A stretch of DNA of 64,000 bases from Agromyces sp. CF514 (lineage in GTDB: Bacteria > Actinomycetota > Actinomycetes > Actinomycetales > Microbacteriaceae): positions 1,364,001 through 1,428,000 of the forward strand of contig NZ_FOZD01000001.1 in NCBI RefSeq assembly GCF_900113185.1. The letters are read 5' to 3'. Made by a program: the position numbers and the translations under genes. The number at the start of each line of letters is the position of its first letter. The stretch's first letter is position 1. Shown here piece after piece: positions 42,082 through 51,347 of this stretch. Under the pieces are notes generated by a model, which worked only from the letters and a program-made list of their open reading frames with translations, was not told where the DNA came from and made no database searches.

Positions 42082-43659
42082 TCAGGAGTCCGGGTACTCG
42101 ATGCGCAGTGCATCCACGTCGACGTGGGCGCCGGGGCCGCCGTCGCCGGCGGCGTAGACGCCCGCCCAGATGCCGAGGAACCCGCCCGCCTGCGTGCTGC
42201 TGAGCGGGCGGAGGTCGACGTGTCCGACGTCGGCGGTCCCGCCCGCGTGACGTACGCGAGCGATGCCGGTGAGTCCGTCGATCGACAACGCCAGCTCGAC
42301 CGGCCCTGCGGCGACCTCGGTCGAGCCGACGACCTCCTCGGTTCCGTAGACGTGCCGCACGAGCACGACGGCCTCCCCGACCAGCTCGAGGCGCACGTGG
42401 CGCGCCTCAGACTGGCGAAGTGCGAGCCCGCAGGCGAGTCCAGGTGCACCCGACCGCTCGACCTCCGCGGTGACGATCGCCGCAGGCTGCTCGAGCCGGA
42501 AGCCGACGAACGAGTGCGCCGCGACCTCGGCGAGACTGCGCGACGCAGGGCGCAGGCGAAGGTGTCCGGGGCGCGCGCCGAGGCTCGCCCGGTCGACGCC
42601 GGGCGAGGTGCGCACGAGGCTCAGGTCGGGATGCAGCGCCGGGCCGTCGAAGCCGGTCTCGACGATCGACCGGGCCGCCGCGGCATCCGCCCCGACCGAA
42701 GCGGGTGTCGGTGCCCACGGGATCTCGACCTGCTCGACGAGGCGTCCCTCACCCGGCGCGAACACCGGCCGGCCGTCCTCCCATGAGACGGGCACCAGCC
42801 ACGTCTCACGCCCTTGCAGGCCGTCGACGCCGTCGAGGCGGCGACTGGCGAGCACGGTCGCCCACCATCCGCCGCGCCCGTCGTCGACGAGGTCGGCGTG
42901 GCCGACGTTCGCGACCGCGGCCGAGCGCCCGAGGTGGCGATGCGTGAGCACCGGGTTGCCGGGGTCGCCGGTGAACGGCCCGAGCGGCGACGGGCCGTAC
43001 GCGAGGCTCACGGCGTGGTGCCGCTCGGTGCCGCCCTCGCTCGCGAGCAGCAGCACGGCGCCGCCGCGCTCGGCGTCGAGCTCGAACAGGTGCGGTCCCT
43101 CGGCCCAGACGGCGCCCTCGAGCGCGCCGTGCCAGACCACGCGCTCCTCGCCGACGAGCCGCAGGCGCACCGGATCGAACTCGCGCACCCAGACCTCGGT
43201 CTGCTCCGGCCAGGCTCCGGGGGAGGCCAATCGGGTGCCGCACCACCACGCCCGGCCGTCGCGCGTGAAGAGCAGCGACGGGTCGATGCCCTCGGCGCCG
43301 TCGATCCACGCCGGATCCGACCAGGGTCCGGCCGGGTCGGTCGCCGTCACCACGAAGCTGCCCGAGCGCCCGGTGCCGCCGACGAGCGTGCACACGACGA
43401 AGAAGGTGCCGTCGTGGAATCGGATCGTCGGAGCGAACAGTCCGCCCGACGATGCGACCCCCGACAGGTCGAGCTGGCGCTCGCGATGGATCGCGTGCCC
43501 GACGGGCTCCCAGTGCACGAGGTCGGTCGACCGGTGCACCGGGAGACCCGGGAAGTACTCGAACGACGACGTCACCAGGTAGAAGGCGTCGCCCGCCCGG
43601 CAGATGCTGGGGTCGGGCCGGCACCCCGGCAGCACCGGATTGCGGGCGATCGCGGCCAT
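42082..43659 (-). CDS. Glycoside hydrolase family 43 (beta-xylosidase/arabinofuranosidase type)
   Basis: A 525-residue GH43 enzyme with no signal peptide, so it acts on imported oligosaccharides. The five-blade propeller residues are Asp16 in CRPDPSIC (base), Asp126 in EGIDPSLLF (pKa modulator) and Glu187 in WAEGPHLFE (acid). A C-terminal beta-sandwich of about 190 residues (HSFVGFRLEQPAAIVTAEVE) matches the X-domain of GH43 xylosidases. It is ten bases downstream of the GH3 gene in the same operon, and its stop is five bases from that of the convergent LacI gene. Confidence 0.9.
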   Translation of the reverse strand: MAAIARNPVLPGCRPDPSICRAGDAFYLVTSSFEYFPGLPVHRSTDLVHWEPVGHAIHRERQLDLSGVASSGGLFAPTIRFHDGTFFVVCTLVGGTGRSGSFVVTATDPAGPWSDPAWIDGAEGIDPSLLFTRDGRAWWCGTRLASPGAWPEQTEVWVREFDPVRLRLVGEERVVWHGALEGAVWAEGPHLFELDAERGGAVLLLASEGGTERHHAVSLAYGPSPLGPFTGDPGNPVLTHRHLGRSAAVANVGHADLVDDGRGGWWATVLASRRLDGVDGLQGRETWLVPVSWEDGRPVFAPGEGRLVEQVEIPWAPTPASVGADAAAARSIVETGFDGPALHPDLSLVRTSPGVDRASLGARPGHLRLRPASRSLAEVAAHSFVGFRLEQPAAIVTAEVERSGAPGLACGLALRQSEARHVRLELVGEAVVLVRHVYGTEEVVGSTEVAAGPVELALSIDGLTGIARVRHAGGTADVGHVDLRPLSSTQAGGFLGIWAGVYAAGDGGPGAHVDVDALRIEYPDS

Positions 43660-43669
43660 CCGACGCCCC

Positions 43670-46132
43670 TCAGGCCCCGCCGTCGGCCGCGGCCGGGGCG
43701 AGTCCGTCGGAGCCGGACCCGCGCGCGCCCGCCGTCGCCTCGACCCGCTCGGTCGGTTCGATGCCCACGTCGGGATGCAACCGCCTCAGGTGGTCGACCC
43801 GTCGCACCGGACCGGTCAGCTCGACCTCGTGGGAGAACACGAGGTCGCCGCTCGACCTGCCGACCGAGAGCACGAGTCGACCGGGTTCGACGATGCGTTC
43901 GCCGTCGCGCCCGGTGAACGAGGCCAGGTCGGCCGGCACGGTGAAGCGGATGTCGGCGGCTTCGCCGGCACCCAGCGGCACCCGGGCGAATCCGACGAGC
44001 CGCTGCACCGGGCGCACGACCGAGGCGACCGGGTCGTGCAGGTACAGCTGCACGACCTCGACGCCGTCGCGCTCGCCGCTGTTGCGCACGCGCAGCCGCA
44101 CGGTGGCGGCGGTATCGGTCGCGGTGCGCGACTCGTCGCCCGACCATTCGCTCCAGTCGAACGACGTGTAGGTCAGCCCGTGGCCGAACGGGTAGCGCGC
44201 GGTCGGATCGATGCTCGAGACGCCGTTCGCACGCGCCAGCGGCGAGGCGAGGTACGTCGACGGGTGCACCCCGGCCGAGGCGGGCACCGAGACGGGCAGC
44301 CGGCCCGAGGGCGACACCCGTCCGCTGAGGATGCCAGCGATCGCACGAGTGCCCTCCTCGCCCGCGAAGAACGCCTCGAGGATGCCGGCGGCCCGGTCGG
44401 GTGCGGTGCCGAGTGTGTAGGGGCGTCCGGCCAGCAGCGTCACCACGACGGGCGTTCCGGTGTCGAGCACCGCCTCGAGCAACGGCGCCTGGGCGCCCGG
44501 CAAGGCGAGCGACTCGGCGTCGCAGCCCTCGCCGCTCGTCCCGCGGCCGAACAGGCCCGCCCGGTCGCCCAGGGCGAGCACGACGAGGTCGGCACCGGAT
44601 GCCGCGGCCACCGCCTCGACGAAGCCCGACGTGTCGCCGTCGTCGATGCCCGTGCCACGCACGTGCGTCACCGTCGAGGCGGGGAACTCCGCGCGGACCG
44701 ACTCGACGAGCGTCGGCAGCTCGATGCCGTCGCCGGACTCGGGGTGATGCACGCCCACGTGGGTCGGGAACGCGTAGCACCCGAGCACTGCGAACCGGTC
44801 GTCGCCGGTCGGGCCGATGACGGCGATGCGCGCGGGGGCGGAGCGGTCGGGGGCCGCGCCGTTCGGGCCGCCGAGCGGCAGGGTGCCGTCGTTGCGCAGG
44901 AGCACGATGGCGCGCTCGGCGATCTCGGCCGCGAGCGCGCGGTTGCCGGGCGGGTCGAGGTCGACGGCGCCGCGCGCGGCGACCGCGTCGTCGGAGCGGT
45001 CGCCGAGCAGGCGCAGTGCGGGTGGAGTGGCGTCCCAGTCCGCGTCGAGCAGGCCGAGCTCGGCCTTCTGCGCGAGCACTCGGCCGAGCGCGCGGTCGAG
45101 CACGGCCTCGTCGAGCCGGCCGTCGGCGACGGCCTCGACGAGCGGGGCGCCGAACGCGTGCACGGTGGGCAGCTCGACGTCGATGCCGGCCTCGAGCGCT
45201 GCTGTCGCGGCGTCGCCGAGCGAGCCCGCGGTGCCGTGCAGCGTGTGCAGGAACGCGACCGCGAAGTAGTCGGCGACCACCGTGCCCGTGAAGCCCCAGA
45301 CCCCCCGGAGCAGGTCGGTCAGCAGTGCCGCGTCGGCGGCCGTCGGCACGCCGTCGAGGTCGGTGTACGCGTTCATGACCGACCGCGGCCGGCCCTCGCG
45401 CAGCACCATCTCGAACGGCGGCAGCAGCACGTCGGCGAGCTCGCGCGCCCCGATCGAGACGGGCGCGAGGTTGCGCCCGGCCTTCGACGCCGAGTACCCG
45501 ACGAAGTGCTTCAGCGTCGCCACGATGCCGGCGGACTCCAGGCCGCGCACGTAGGCGGCCCCGACGGTTCCGACGAGGTAGGGATCCTCGCCCATGGTCT
45601 CCTCGACCCGGCCCCAGCGCGCGTCGCGCACCACGTCGAGCACCGGGGCGAGCCCCTGATGCACGCCGACCGATCGCAGGTCGTCGCCGATGCGCCGCGA
45701 CATCCGCTCGATGAGCTCGGGGTCGAAGGTCGCCGCCCACGACAGCGGCACGGGGTAGGCGGTGGCGCCCCAGGCCGCGAAGCCAGCGAGGCACTCCTCG
45801 TGCGCGAGCGCCGGGATGCCGAGGCGGCTCTCGGCGACGATGCGACGTTGCGCGCGGGCCAGCGACAGTGCGCCGACCCCCGGGTCGACGGGCGCCGTGC
45901 CGAACGGGCGGGTGAGCTGGCCGAGGCCCCGCGGCAGCAGTTCGTCGAGGTCGATGTCGCCCGTCATCTCGTGCTGGTTGGGCGCGACATCCGTGCCCTC
46001 TGCCGAGGCGCCGACCCAGATGCCGTAGAGCTGGGCGATCTTCTCGTCGAGGTCGAGCTCGGCGATGAGGGCGCTCGCGCGCTCGGCGTTCGAGAGCGAA
46101 GGGTCCTGCCAGGGGTGCATGGTGCCGGTCAT
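43670..46132 (-). CDS. Glycoside hydrolase family 3 (beta-xylosidase/beta-glucosidase type)
   Basis: An 820-residue GH3 enzyme. The N-terminal barrel holds KHFVGYSASKAGRN and the nucleophile Asp288 in GFTGTVVADYFAV; the second domain carries AIVLLRNDGTLPL and the acid region, and a C-terminal fibronectin-III-like domain starts near YPFGHGLTYTSFDWSEW. No signal peptide is present. The start at 46132 overlaps the permease stop (ATGA), so the two are coupled. The ADY rather than SDW context around the nucleophile favours xylosidase-type members. Confidence 0.9.
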   Translation of the reverse strand: MTGTMHPWQDPSLSNAERASALIAELDLDEKIAQLYGIWVGASAEGTDVAPNQHEMTGDIDLDELLPRGLGQLTRPFGTAPVDPGVGALSLARAQRRIVAESRLGIPALAHEECLAGFAAWGATAYPVPLSWAATFDPELIERMSRRIGDDLRSVGVHQGLAPVLDVVRDARWGRVEETMGEDPYLVGTVGAAYVRGLESAGIVATLKHFVGYSASKAGRNLAPVSIGARELADVLLPPFEMVLREGRPRSVMNAYTDLDGVPTAADAALLTDLLRGVWGFTGTVVADYFAVAFLHTLHGTAGSLGDAATAALEAGIDVELPTVHAFGAPLVEAVADGRLDEAVLDRALGRVLAQKAELGLLDADWDATPPALRLLGDRSDDAVAARGAVDLDPPGNRALAAEIAERAIVLLRNDGTLPLGGPNGAAPDRSAPARIAVIGPTGDDRFAVLGCYAFPTHVGVHHPESGDGIELPTLVESVRAEFPASTVTHVRGTGIDDGDTSGFVEAVAAASGADLVVLALGDRAGLFGRGTSGEGCDAESLALPGAQAPLLEAVLDTGTPVVVTLLAGRPYTLGTAPDRAAGILEAFFAGEEGTRAIAGILSGRVSPSGRLPVSVPASAGVHPSTYLASPLARANGVSSIDPTARYPFGHGLTYTSFDWSEWSGDESRTATDTAATVRLRVRNSGERDGVEVVQLYLHDPVASVVRPVQRLVGFARVPLGAGEAADIRFTVPADLASFTGRDGERIVEPGRLVLSVGRSSGDLVFSHEVELTGPVRRVDHLRRLHPDVGIEPTERVEATAGARGSGSDGLAPAAADGGA

Positions 46133-46998
46133 CCCTTCACCGCGCCGGTGAGGCCGCCGACGATGCGGCGCTCGAAGATGCTGAAGAAGACGAGCGCCGG
46201 GATCATCGACAACGAGGTGAACGCGAGCACCTTGGCCGTGTCGACCGAGTACTGCGACGCGAACGCCTGCACGCCGAGGGGCAGGGTGAACGAGGCCTCG
46301 TCGTTGAGGATGAACAGCGGGAGGATGTAGCTGTTCCAGCTCGCGATGAAGGCGAGGATGCCGACCGTGATCACGCCGGGCAGGGCCAGGGGCAGCACCA
46401 TCCGCCAGAAGAAGCCGAGGCGCGAGCACCCGTCGATCGAGGCGGCCTCCTCGATCTCGTCGGGGATGGCCCGCAGGAACGGCACCAGGATGATGATCGT
46501 CGTCGGCAGGGCGAACGCGATCTGCGGCAGGATGATGCCGCCGAGCGAGTTCATCAGCCCGAGGTTGCGCACGACGAGGTACAGCGGGGTGATCGCGACC
46601 GTCATCGGGAACATGAGCCCGGCCGCGAACACGGCGTAGAGCAGGCCCCGCGCCTTGAACCGGTAGCGGGCGAGCACGTAGCTCGCCATGAGTCCGAGCG
46701 CGACGACGCCGACGGTCGTCACCACCGCGGCCACCGTCGAGTTCAGCACCTCGCCCCAGAACGTGGTGCTCACGAGCACGTCGGCGTAGTTGGTGAACAC
46801 CCACGGCGCGGGCAGCGCCGACGGGTCCGTCGTGATCTGGGAGTTCGTGCGGAAGCCGCCGACGATGATGTACGCGATCGGCGCGAGCATGAGCGCGACC
46901 ACGACGAAGGCGACGAAGTAGATGGCGGGGCTGCCCCACGGCAGCCTTCCGGACTGCCGGGCCTTCGGCGGCCTGGGCAGGGCGATCGATGCGGTCAT
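46129..46998 (-). CDS. Carbohydrate ABC transporter permease (MalG type)
   Basis: A 289-residue CUT1 permease with six hydrophobic segments. The EAA loop contacting the ATPase is IPDEIEEAASIDGCSRLGFFWRMVLPLALPG. It opens with a short soluble tail and ends GLTGAVKG. It overlaps the upstream permease and downstream GH3 gene by four bases each. No ATPase gene is in the operon, so a shared MsiK-like ATPase is implied. Confidence 0.9.
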   Translation of the reverse strand: MTASIALPRPPKARQSGRLPWGSPAIYFVAFVVVALMLAPIAYIIVGGFRTNSQITTDPSALPAPWVFTNYADVLVSTTFWGEVLNSTVAAVVTTVGVVALGLMASYVLARYRFKARGLLYAVFAAGLMFPMTVAITPLYLVVRNLGLMNSLGGIILPQIAFALPTTIIILVPFLRAIPDEIEEAASIDGCSRLGFFWRMVLPLALPGVITVGILAFIASWNSYILPLFILNDEASFTLPLGVQAFASQYSVDTAKVLAFTSLSMIPALVFFSIFERRIVGGLTGAVKG

Positions 46999-48029
46999 CG
47001 GTCCGTCCGTTCGGTGAGGGCTCCGGCCGTGTCGCGGCGGAGCACGAATCGCTGGTAGACGAGCGCGACGACGAGCGAGATGAGGAAGAGCACGACGGCG
47101 ACGGCGTTGCCGTAGCCGTAGTTGCCGGCGTTGCGGCCGTTCGCGACCATGTAGGTCGCCATGGTCGAGGTGCCGGCGGTCGAGGCCACGTACTGGCCCC
47201 AGATGATGTAGACGAGGTCGAACAGCTGCAGCGAGCCGATGATCGACAGGAACGCCCAGATGCGCAGCGTCGGGCCGAGCAGCGGCAGCGTGATGCGGCG
47301 CTGGATCTGCCAGTACGAGGCGCCGTCGATCTGCGCTGCCTCGGTGAGCTCCTGCGGGATGCCCTGGAGGCCGGCGAGGAAGAGGATCACGGCGAATCCG
47401 ATGTACTTCCAGGTGATGATGCCGAGCAGGGTCCACATGGCGATGCCGGGGTCGGCGAGCCAGTCCTGCGCGAACGCGCCGAGGCCGAGCTTCTCGAGGA
47501 GCCCGTTCAGGGCGCCCTCGCTCTGGAGCATGAGGCTCCAGCCCGTGCCGACCACGACCTCGGCGATGACGTAGGGCACGAAGATGAGCACGCGGATCGC
47601 GGACTGGCCGCGCATCTGGCGGTTCAGCAGCAGCGCGAGCAGCAGTGCCGCCGGCCCTTGCAGCACGAGCGACATCACGAGGATGATCCCGTTGTGCGTC
47701 AGGGCCTCGTGGAACGACGGGTCCTGGAAGATCGTGACGTAGTTCTGCAGGCCGACGAAGTCGGTCGGCGGCCCGAACCCCTTCCAGCGGAAGAAGCCGT
47801 AGTAGCCGGCCATGACGACCGGGAAGATCACGAAGGCCAGGAAGACGAGCAGCGCCGGGCCCACGAGCACGGCGATCTCGACGGTCTTGCGGTGGTCGCG
47901 GGGGCGACGTCGGGCGCGGGGCGACGTCGTGACGACCCGGCCGGCGGCCGGAGACGGCGAGCCGCCTCCGGCCGTGACGTCGCTCGCGTCGACTCGTCCC
48001 TCGGCGGGGGAGTGGGTGCGAACGCTCAT
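46995..48029 (-). CDS. Carbohydrate ABC transporter permease (MalF type)
   Basis: A 344-residue CUT1 permease. A proline- and arginine-rich cytoplasmic tail of about 50 residues precedes six hydrophobic segments. The EAA loop is IPQELTEAAQIDGASYWQIQRRITLPLLGPTL. The ATG at 48029 has only a weak upstream GAGG, 14 bases after the binding-protein stop. Together with the next permease it should form the membrane channel for the oligosaccharide whose glycosidases follow. Confidence 0.9.
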   Translation of the reverse strand: MSVRTHSPAEGRVDASDVTAGGGSPSPAAGRVVTTSPRARRRPRDHRKTVEIAVLVGPALLVFLAFVIFPVVMAGYYGFFRWKGFGPPTDFVGLQNYVTIFQDPSFHEALTHNGIILVMSLVLQGPAALLLALLLNRQMRGQSAIRVLIFVPYVIAEVVVGTGWSLMLQSEGALNGLLEKLGLGAFAQDWLADPGIAMWTLLGIITWKYIGFAVILFLAGLQGIPQELTEAAQIDGASYWQIQRRITLPLLGPTLRIWAFLSIIGSLQLFDLVYIIWGQYVASTAGTSTMATYMVANGRNAGNYGYGNAVAVVLFLISLVVALVYQRFVLRRDTAGALTERTDR

Positions 48030-48043
48030 GATGGGTGCGGCCT

Positions 48044-49339
48044 CTAGCCCTTCTTGATCGCGTCGTCGACCGCGTCGACGATGCCCTGCGGGGAGCCCTT
48101 GCCGGCGAGCAGGTCGACGACGCCGACGTTGAGCGCGTTGCCGACGTTCTGCCCGAGCAGCGTGTCGAGCCAGACCGAGACGTACGGCGCCTCGTTCACG
48201 GCGGCGAGCACCTCCTGCAGGGCCGGGTCGGTCACGACGCCCTGCGCGTCCTTGTTGGCGGGCAGGGTGACGAAGGCGTTCGCGTAGCCCTCCTGGTACT
48301 CCTTCTGCGAGGCGAACTCGAGGAACTCGCCGCACTCCTTCGGGGCGTCGACGTAGCACGAGAAGCCGTCGACGCCGCCCATCATGGCGCCGGCCTGGCC
48401 GTCTCCGCCGTCGACCGCCGGGAACGGGAACCAGCCGAGGTCGGCGAGGGGCTTCTCGTCGGGCGTCAGCGAGGCGATCACTCCGGGATCCCAGGCGCCC
48501 ATGAGCTCCATGGCGGCCTTGTGGTTCGCGACGAGGCCTGCCGACGAACCGGCGCCCTGCTGGGCCGTGGTGGTGAGGAAGCCCTGGTTGAACGGCTCGA
48601 TGCCGGCGAAGTCCTCGAGGTCCTCGCCCGCGCGGAGCCAGCACTCGTCGGAGAAGCTCGGGTCGTCCGTCAGGCCCGTGATGACGTCCTGTCCGCACTC
48701 GCGGAGGGCGAAGAAGTAGAACCAGTGGGCGGCGGGCCACGCGTCCTTCGCGCCGAGCGCGATGGGGTCGATGCCGGCGGCCTTGAGCTTGTCGACGGCG
48801 TCGCCGAGCTCGTCGAAGGTCGTCGGCGTCTCGGTGATGCCGGCCTGCTCGAACAGGTCCTTGCTGTAGTAGATGCCGCCCGGCAGCACCGAGGAGGGAA
48901 CCCCGTAGAGCTTGCCGTCGACCGTGAACGCCGAGAGGGCGCCCTCGCCGAGTGCGCTCTTGGTCTCGTCGGAGAGTGCGGAGCTGAGGTCCTGCGCCTG
49001 GCCGGCCTCGACGACCGCGGCGAGCTTGCCGCCGCCTCGGGCCATGAAGATGTCGGGTGCGTCGCCGGAGTTCAGGGCGGTCTGCAGCTTGCCGTCCATG
49101 TCCTCGTTCTGGATCGCCTGGATCTCGATCTTCACGTTCGGGTGCTCGGCCTCGAAGTCCGCCGCCGTCGCCTCCCAGTACGCCTTGCCGTCGCCGGTGG
49201 TGGAGTTGTGCCAGAAGCTCAGGGTGACGTTCCCGTCGCCGGAGTCGTCGCCGCCGGCGCTGCATCCCGCCAATGCCCCGACGGCCAGTGCTGCTGCCGC
49301 GCCGATGGCGGTGAGCCTGCCGATGCTGCGTCTGTTCAT
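48044..49339 (-). CDS. Extracellular sugar-binding lipoprotein (CUT1 type)
   Basis: A 431-residue binding protein with a signal peptide and lipobox LAGC, then a Gly/Asp linker. The body shows VTLSFWHNSTTGDGKAYWEATAADFEAEHPNVKIEIQ and GGIYYSKDLFEQAGITETPTTFDELGDAVDKL, the standard family-1 pattern. GAGAGG is seven bases before the ATG at 49339; a second ATG one codon upstream is less well placed. It is the first gene of the operon and lies just downstream of a strong promoter and a 20-bp palindrome, indicating control by the ROK protein. Confidence 0.9.
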   Translation of the reverse strand: MNRRSIGRLTAIGAAAALAVGALAGCSAGGDDSGDGNVTLSFWHNSTTGDGKAYWEATAADFEAEHPNVKIEIQAIQNEDMDGKLQTALNSGDAPDIFMARGGGKLAAVVEAGQAQDLSSALSDETKSALGEGALSAFTVDGKLYGVPSSVLPGGIYYSKDLFEQAGITETPTTFDELGDAVDKLKAAGIDPIALGAKDAWPAAHWFYFFALRECGQDVITGLTDDPSFSDECWLRAGEDLEDFAGIEPFNQGFLTTTAQQGAGSSAGLVANHKAAMELMGAWDPGVIASLTPDEKPLADLGWFPFPAVDGGDGQAGAMMGGVDGFSCYVDAPKECGEFLEFASQKEYQEGYANAFVTLPANKDAQGVVTDPALQEVLAAVNEAPYVSVWLDTLLGQNVGNALNVGVVDLLAGKGSPQGIVDAVDDAIKKG

Positions 49340-49357
49340 CATTGAACCTCTCGAAAG

Positions 49358-49423
49358 TTTCGACACTTTTGTCGAAAGTGATCTGGACGCCTCGAATATA
49401 CGGGCACATTGATTTGCGGTCAA
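49358..49423 (-). promoter_or_regulatory. Promoter and ROK operator of the oligosaccharide operon
   Basis: On the minus strand TTGACC (49418-49423) and TATATT (49395-49400) are 17 bases apart, the best promoter in the window. The predicted transcript starts near 49388. Immediately downstream, TTTCGACA-CTTT-TGTCGAAA (49358-49377) is a perfect palindrome flanked by directly repeated CGAAAGT. A repressor bound here would block elongation or initiation. Confidence 0.8.
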
Positions 49424-49461
49424 GGGCAACATATTCGGCACCCGGCTCTAGACTCGGTGTC

Positions 49462-50652
49462 GTGTCAGATCGCGCGGGAACGTTCGACGGCGTGCATCGC
49501 CGCAACCTCGCCAAGCTCCTCGGCCTCGTGCACCTCGAGGGGCCGATGTCGCGCGCCCGGCTCACGGCCGAGACCGGGCTCAACCGATCGACCGTGGCCT
49601 CGCTCGCGACCGAGCTCGTCGACCTCGGGCTCGTCGAGGAACGCGCCCCAGACCCGACCAACCGCGTCGGCCGCCCGTCGCCCGTCGTCGCCGTGCATCC
49701 CGACGTGCAGGTCATCGCGGTCAACCCCGAGGTCGACGCCGTCACCGTCGCCGCCGTGACCCTCGACGCCCGCATCGTCGTGCGCGAGCGCATCGACGTC
49801 GACCACCTCGTGACCCCCGAAGAGACCGCCGCGCTCGTCGCCGACGCGATCGCGCGGTGGCGTGGCGACGAACTCGCCAAGTCGCGGCTCATGGGCGTGG
49901 GTCTCGCGGTTCCGGGCCAGGTGCGGCACAGCGACGGCCTCGTGCGCTGGGCGCCCCACCTCGAATGGACGGATGCCCCGGTGCGCGCGCTGTTCGAGGC
50001 CGCAACCGGCCTGCCGACGCAGGTCGCCAACGACGCGACCCTCGGCGCCACGGCCGAGCACCTCTTCGGCGTCGGCCGCGGCGTCGCCGACCTCGTCTAC
50101 CTCAACGGCGGCGCGAGCGGCATCGGCGGCGGACTCGTCGTCGACGGGCGACTCGTCGGCGGCGCGCACGGCTACGCGGGGGAGTTCGGCCAGAACCGTC
50201 CGGGCATCGCGCGTGCCGACGACCGGCGCGCGCCCGACGGCGTGCTCGAAGACGAGGTCAGCCGTTCGCGCCTGCTCGAGGCGGTCGGCCGCGCGAGCGC
50301 CGACGAGCCGACGCTCGCGGGCCTGCTCGCGGCATCCGACGACCCGGCGGTCGCCGACGAGCTCGCCAGGCAGCAGCGCATCCTCGCGACCGCGCTCGCC
50401 AACGCCGTCAACGTGCTGAACCCCTCGCTCATCGTGCTCGGCGGGTTCCTCGCGACGCTCGCCGAGTGGAACCCGGCGGCCCTCGAGGCGGCCGTCGCGG
50501 CGCACGCGCTGCCCGTGGCATCCGAGGGGCTCGACATCAGGGTCGCCGAGCTCGGCGAGAACCGCCTGCTGATCGGCGCCGCAGAGCTGGCCTTCGCGGG
50601 CTTGCTGGCCGACCCGCTCGTCGACCCGGCGATCGTTCCGCTGGTCGGCTGA
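49462..50652 (+). CDS. ROK-family transcriptional repressor (NagC/XylR type)
   Basis: A 396-residue ROK protein. The N-terminal winged helix (NLAKLLGLVHLEGPMSRARLTAETGLNRSTVASLATELVDLGLVEER) is followed by the sugar-kinase-like domain (VGLAVPGQV, VANDATLGATAEHLFG, YLNGGASGIGGGLVVDG). The zinc motif CxCGxxGC usual after GEFGQ is absent; the segment reads GEFGQNRPGIARADDRRA. TAGACT stands seven bases before the GTG, indicating a leaderless message. It is divergent from the binding-protein operon and is its probable repressor. Confidence 0.9.
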   Translation: MSDRAGTFDGVHRRNLAKLLGLVHLEGPMSRARLTAETGLNRSTVASLATELVDLGLVEERAPDPTNRVGRPSPVVAVHPDVQVIAVNPEVDAVTVAAVTLDARIVVRERIDVDHLVTPEETAALVADAIARWRGDELAKSRLMGVGLAVPGQVRHSDGLVRWAPHLEWTDAPVRALFEAATGLPTQVANDATLGATAEHLFGVGRGVADLVYLNGGASGIGGGLVVDGRLVGGAHGYAGEFGQNRPGIARADDRRAPDGVLEDEVSRSRLLEAVGRASADEPTLAGLLAASDDPAVADELARQQRILATALANAVNVLNPSLIVLGGFLATLAEWNPAALEAAVAAHALPVASEGLDIRVAELGENRLLIGAAELAFAGLLADPLVDPAIVPLVG

Positions 50653-50706
50653 GGCGGGCGCGGGCGTCGCCGTCGCGCGCGGCGCCGGTCGAGGCTGGTG
50701 CGGGCG

Positions 50707-51291
50707 TCAGCCCCGCTCCGGTGCGAACGACCTGCGGAAGATCGCCCACGCCTGCTCGGCCATCGGGCGGCGCTCCGCGGCATCCGTCCTGGCGAGCAGG
50801 TCGACGAGCATCGTGATCGCGAGCAGCACGTCGTCGTCGGCGACGTGGTCGCCGAGGCGGCCGGCCGCACGGTCGCGGGCGACGACCGTGCCGACGACGC
50901 CCGCCAGCCGGGTCGTCAGGTGCGCGACGCGCTCCTCGTGCCGGCGCTGCCAGATGAGGTCGATGAGCGCCGTCGAGACGGCGGCGAGGTCGATGATGTC
51001 GTCGATGAGCGCGTCGAGCGTCGTGTCGGGGAGGGCGACGGATGCCTCGAGCGCGTCGAAGTTCTCGTCGAACACCGCGAGCGCGAGCGCCGTCTTGTCG
51101 GGGAAATGACGGTAGAGGCTGCCCTGACCGACGCCCGCCCGTTTGGCGATGGCGCTGTAGGGCACCTGCAGTCCGGATTCCGCGAAGATCTCGCGGGCGG
51201 CGGCGAGGATCGCGCGGCGGTTCTCGGGGCCGGCGCCGGGGCCGCGGTTGGCCTTCGCGGGCGGTGCTTCGCTCTTCCGGGAATCGGGCAC
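50707..51291 (-). CDS. TetR family transcriptional regulator
   Basis: A 194-residue regulator with the helix-turn-helix RRAILAAAREIFAESGLQVPYSAIAKRAGVGQGSLYRHFPDKTALALAVF at about 25-73. The GTG at 51291 is chosen because TACGCT stands seven bases upstream, so it is probably leaderless. It is divergent from the ketosteroid-dehydrogenase-like gene, and a 20-bp palindrome lies between the two starts. That predicts control of the flavoprotein gene. Confidence 0.88.
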   Translation of the reverse strand: MPDSRKSEAPPAKANRGPGAGPENRRAILAAAREIFAESGLQVPYSAIAKRAGVGQGSLYRHFPDKTALALAVFDENFDALEASVALPDTTLDALIDDIIDLAAVSTALIDLIWQRRHEERVAHLTTRLAGVVGTVVARDRAAGRLGDHVADDDVLLAITMLVDLLARTDAAERRPMAEQAWAIFRRSFAPERG

Positions 51292-51313
51292 GGGTGTTAG
51301 CGTACAACCGACT

Positions 51314-51333
51314 ACCGGACAACGATGTCCGGT
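51314..51333. promoter_or_regulatory. TetR operator between the regulator and flavoprotein genes
   Basis: ACCGGACA-ACGA-TGTCCGGT is a perfect palindrome placed between the GTG of the TetR gene at 51291 and the ribosome binding site of the flavoprotein at 51348. It is ten bases beyond the TACGCT -10 of the TetR gene, so binding would repress both genes. Confidence 0.7.
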
Positions 51334-51347
51334 TGAAGGAGGAAGCA

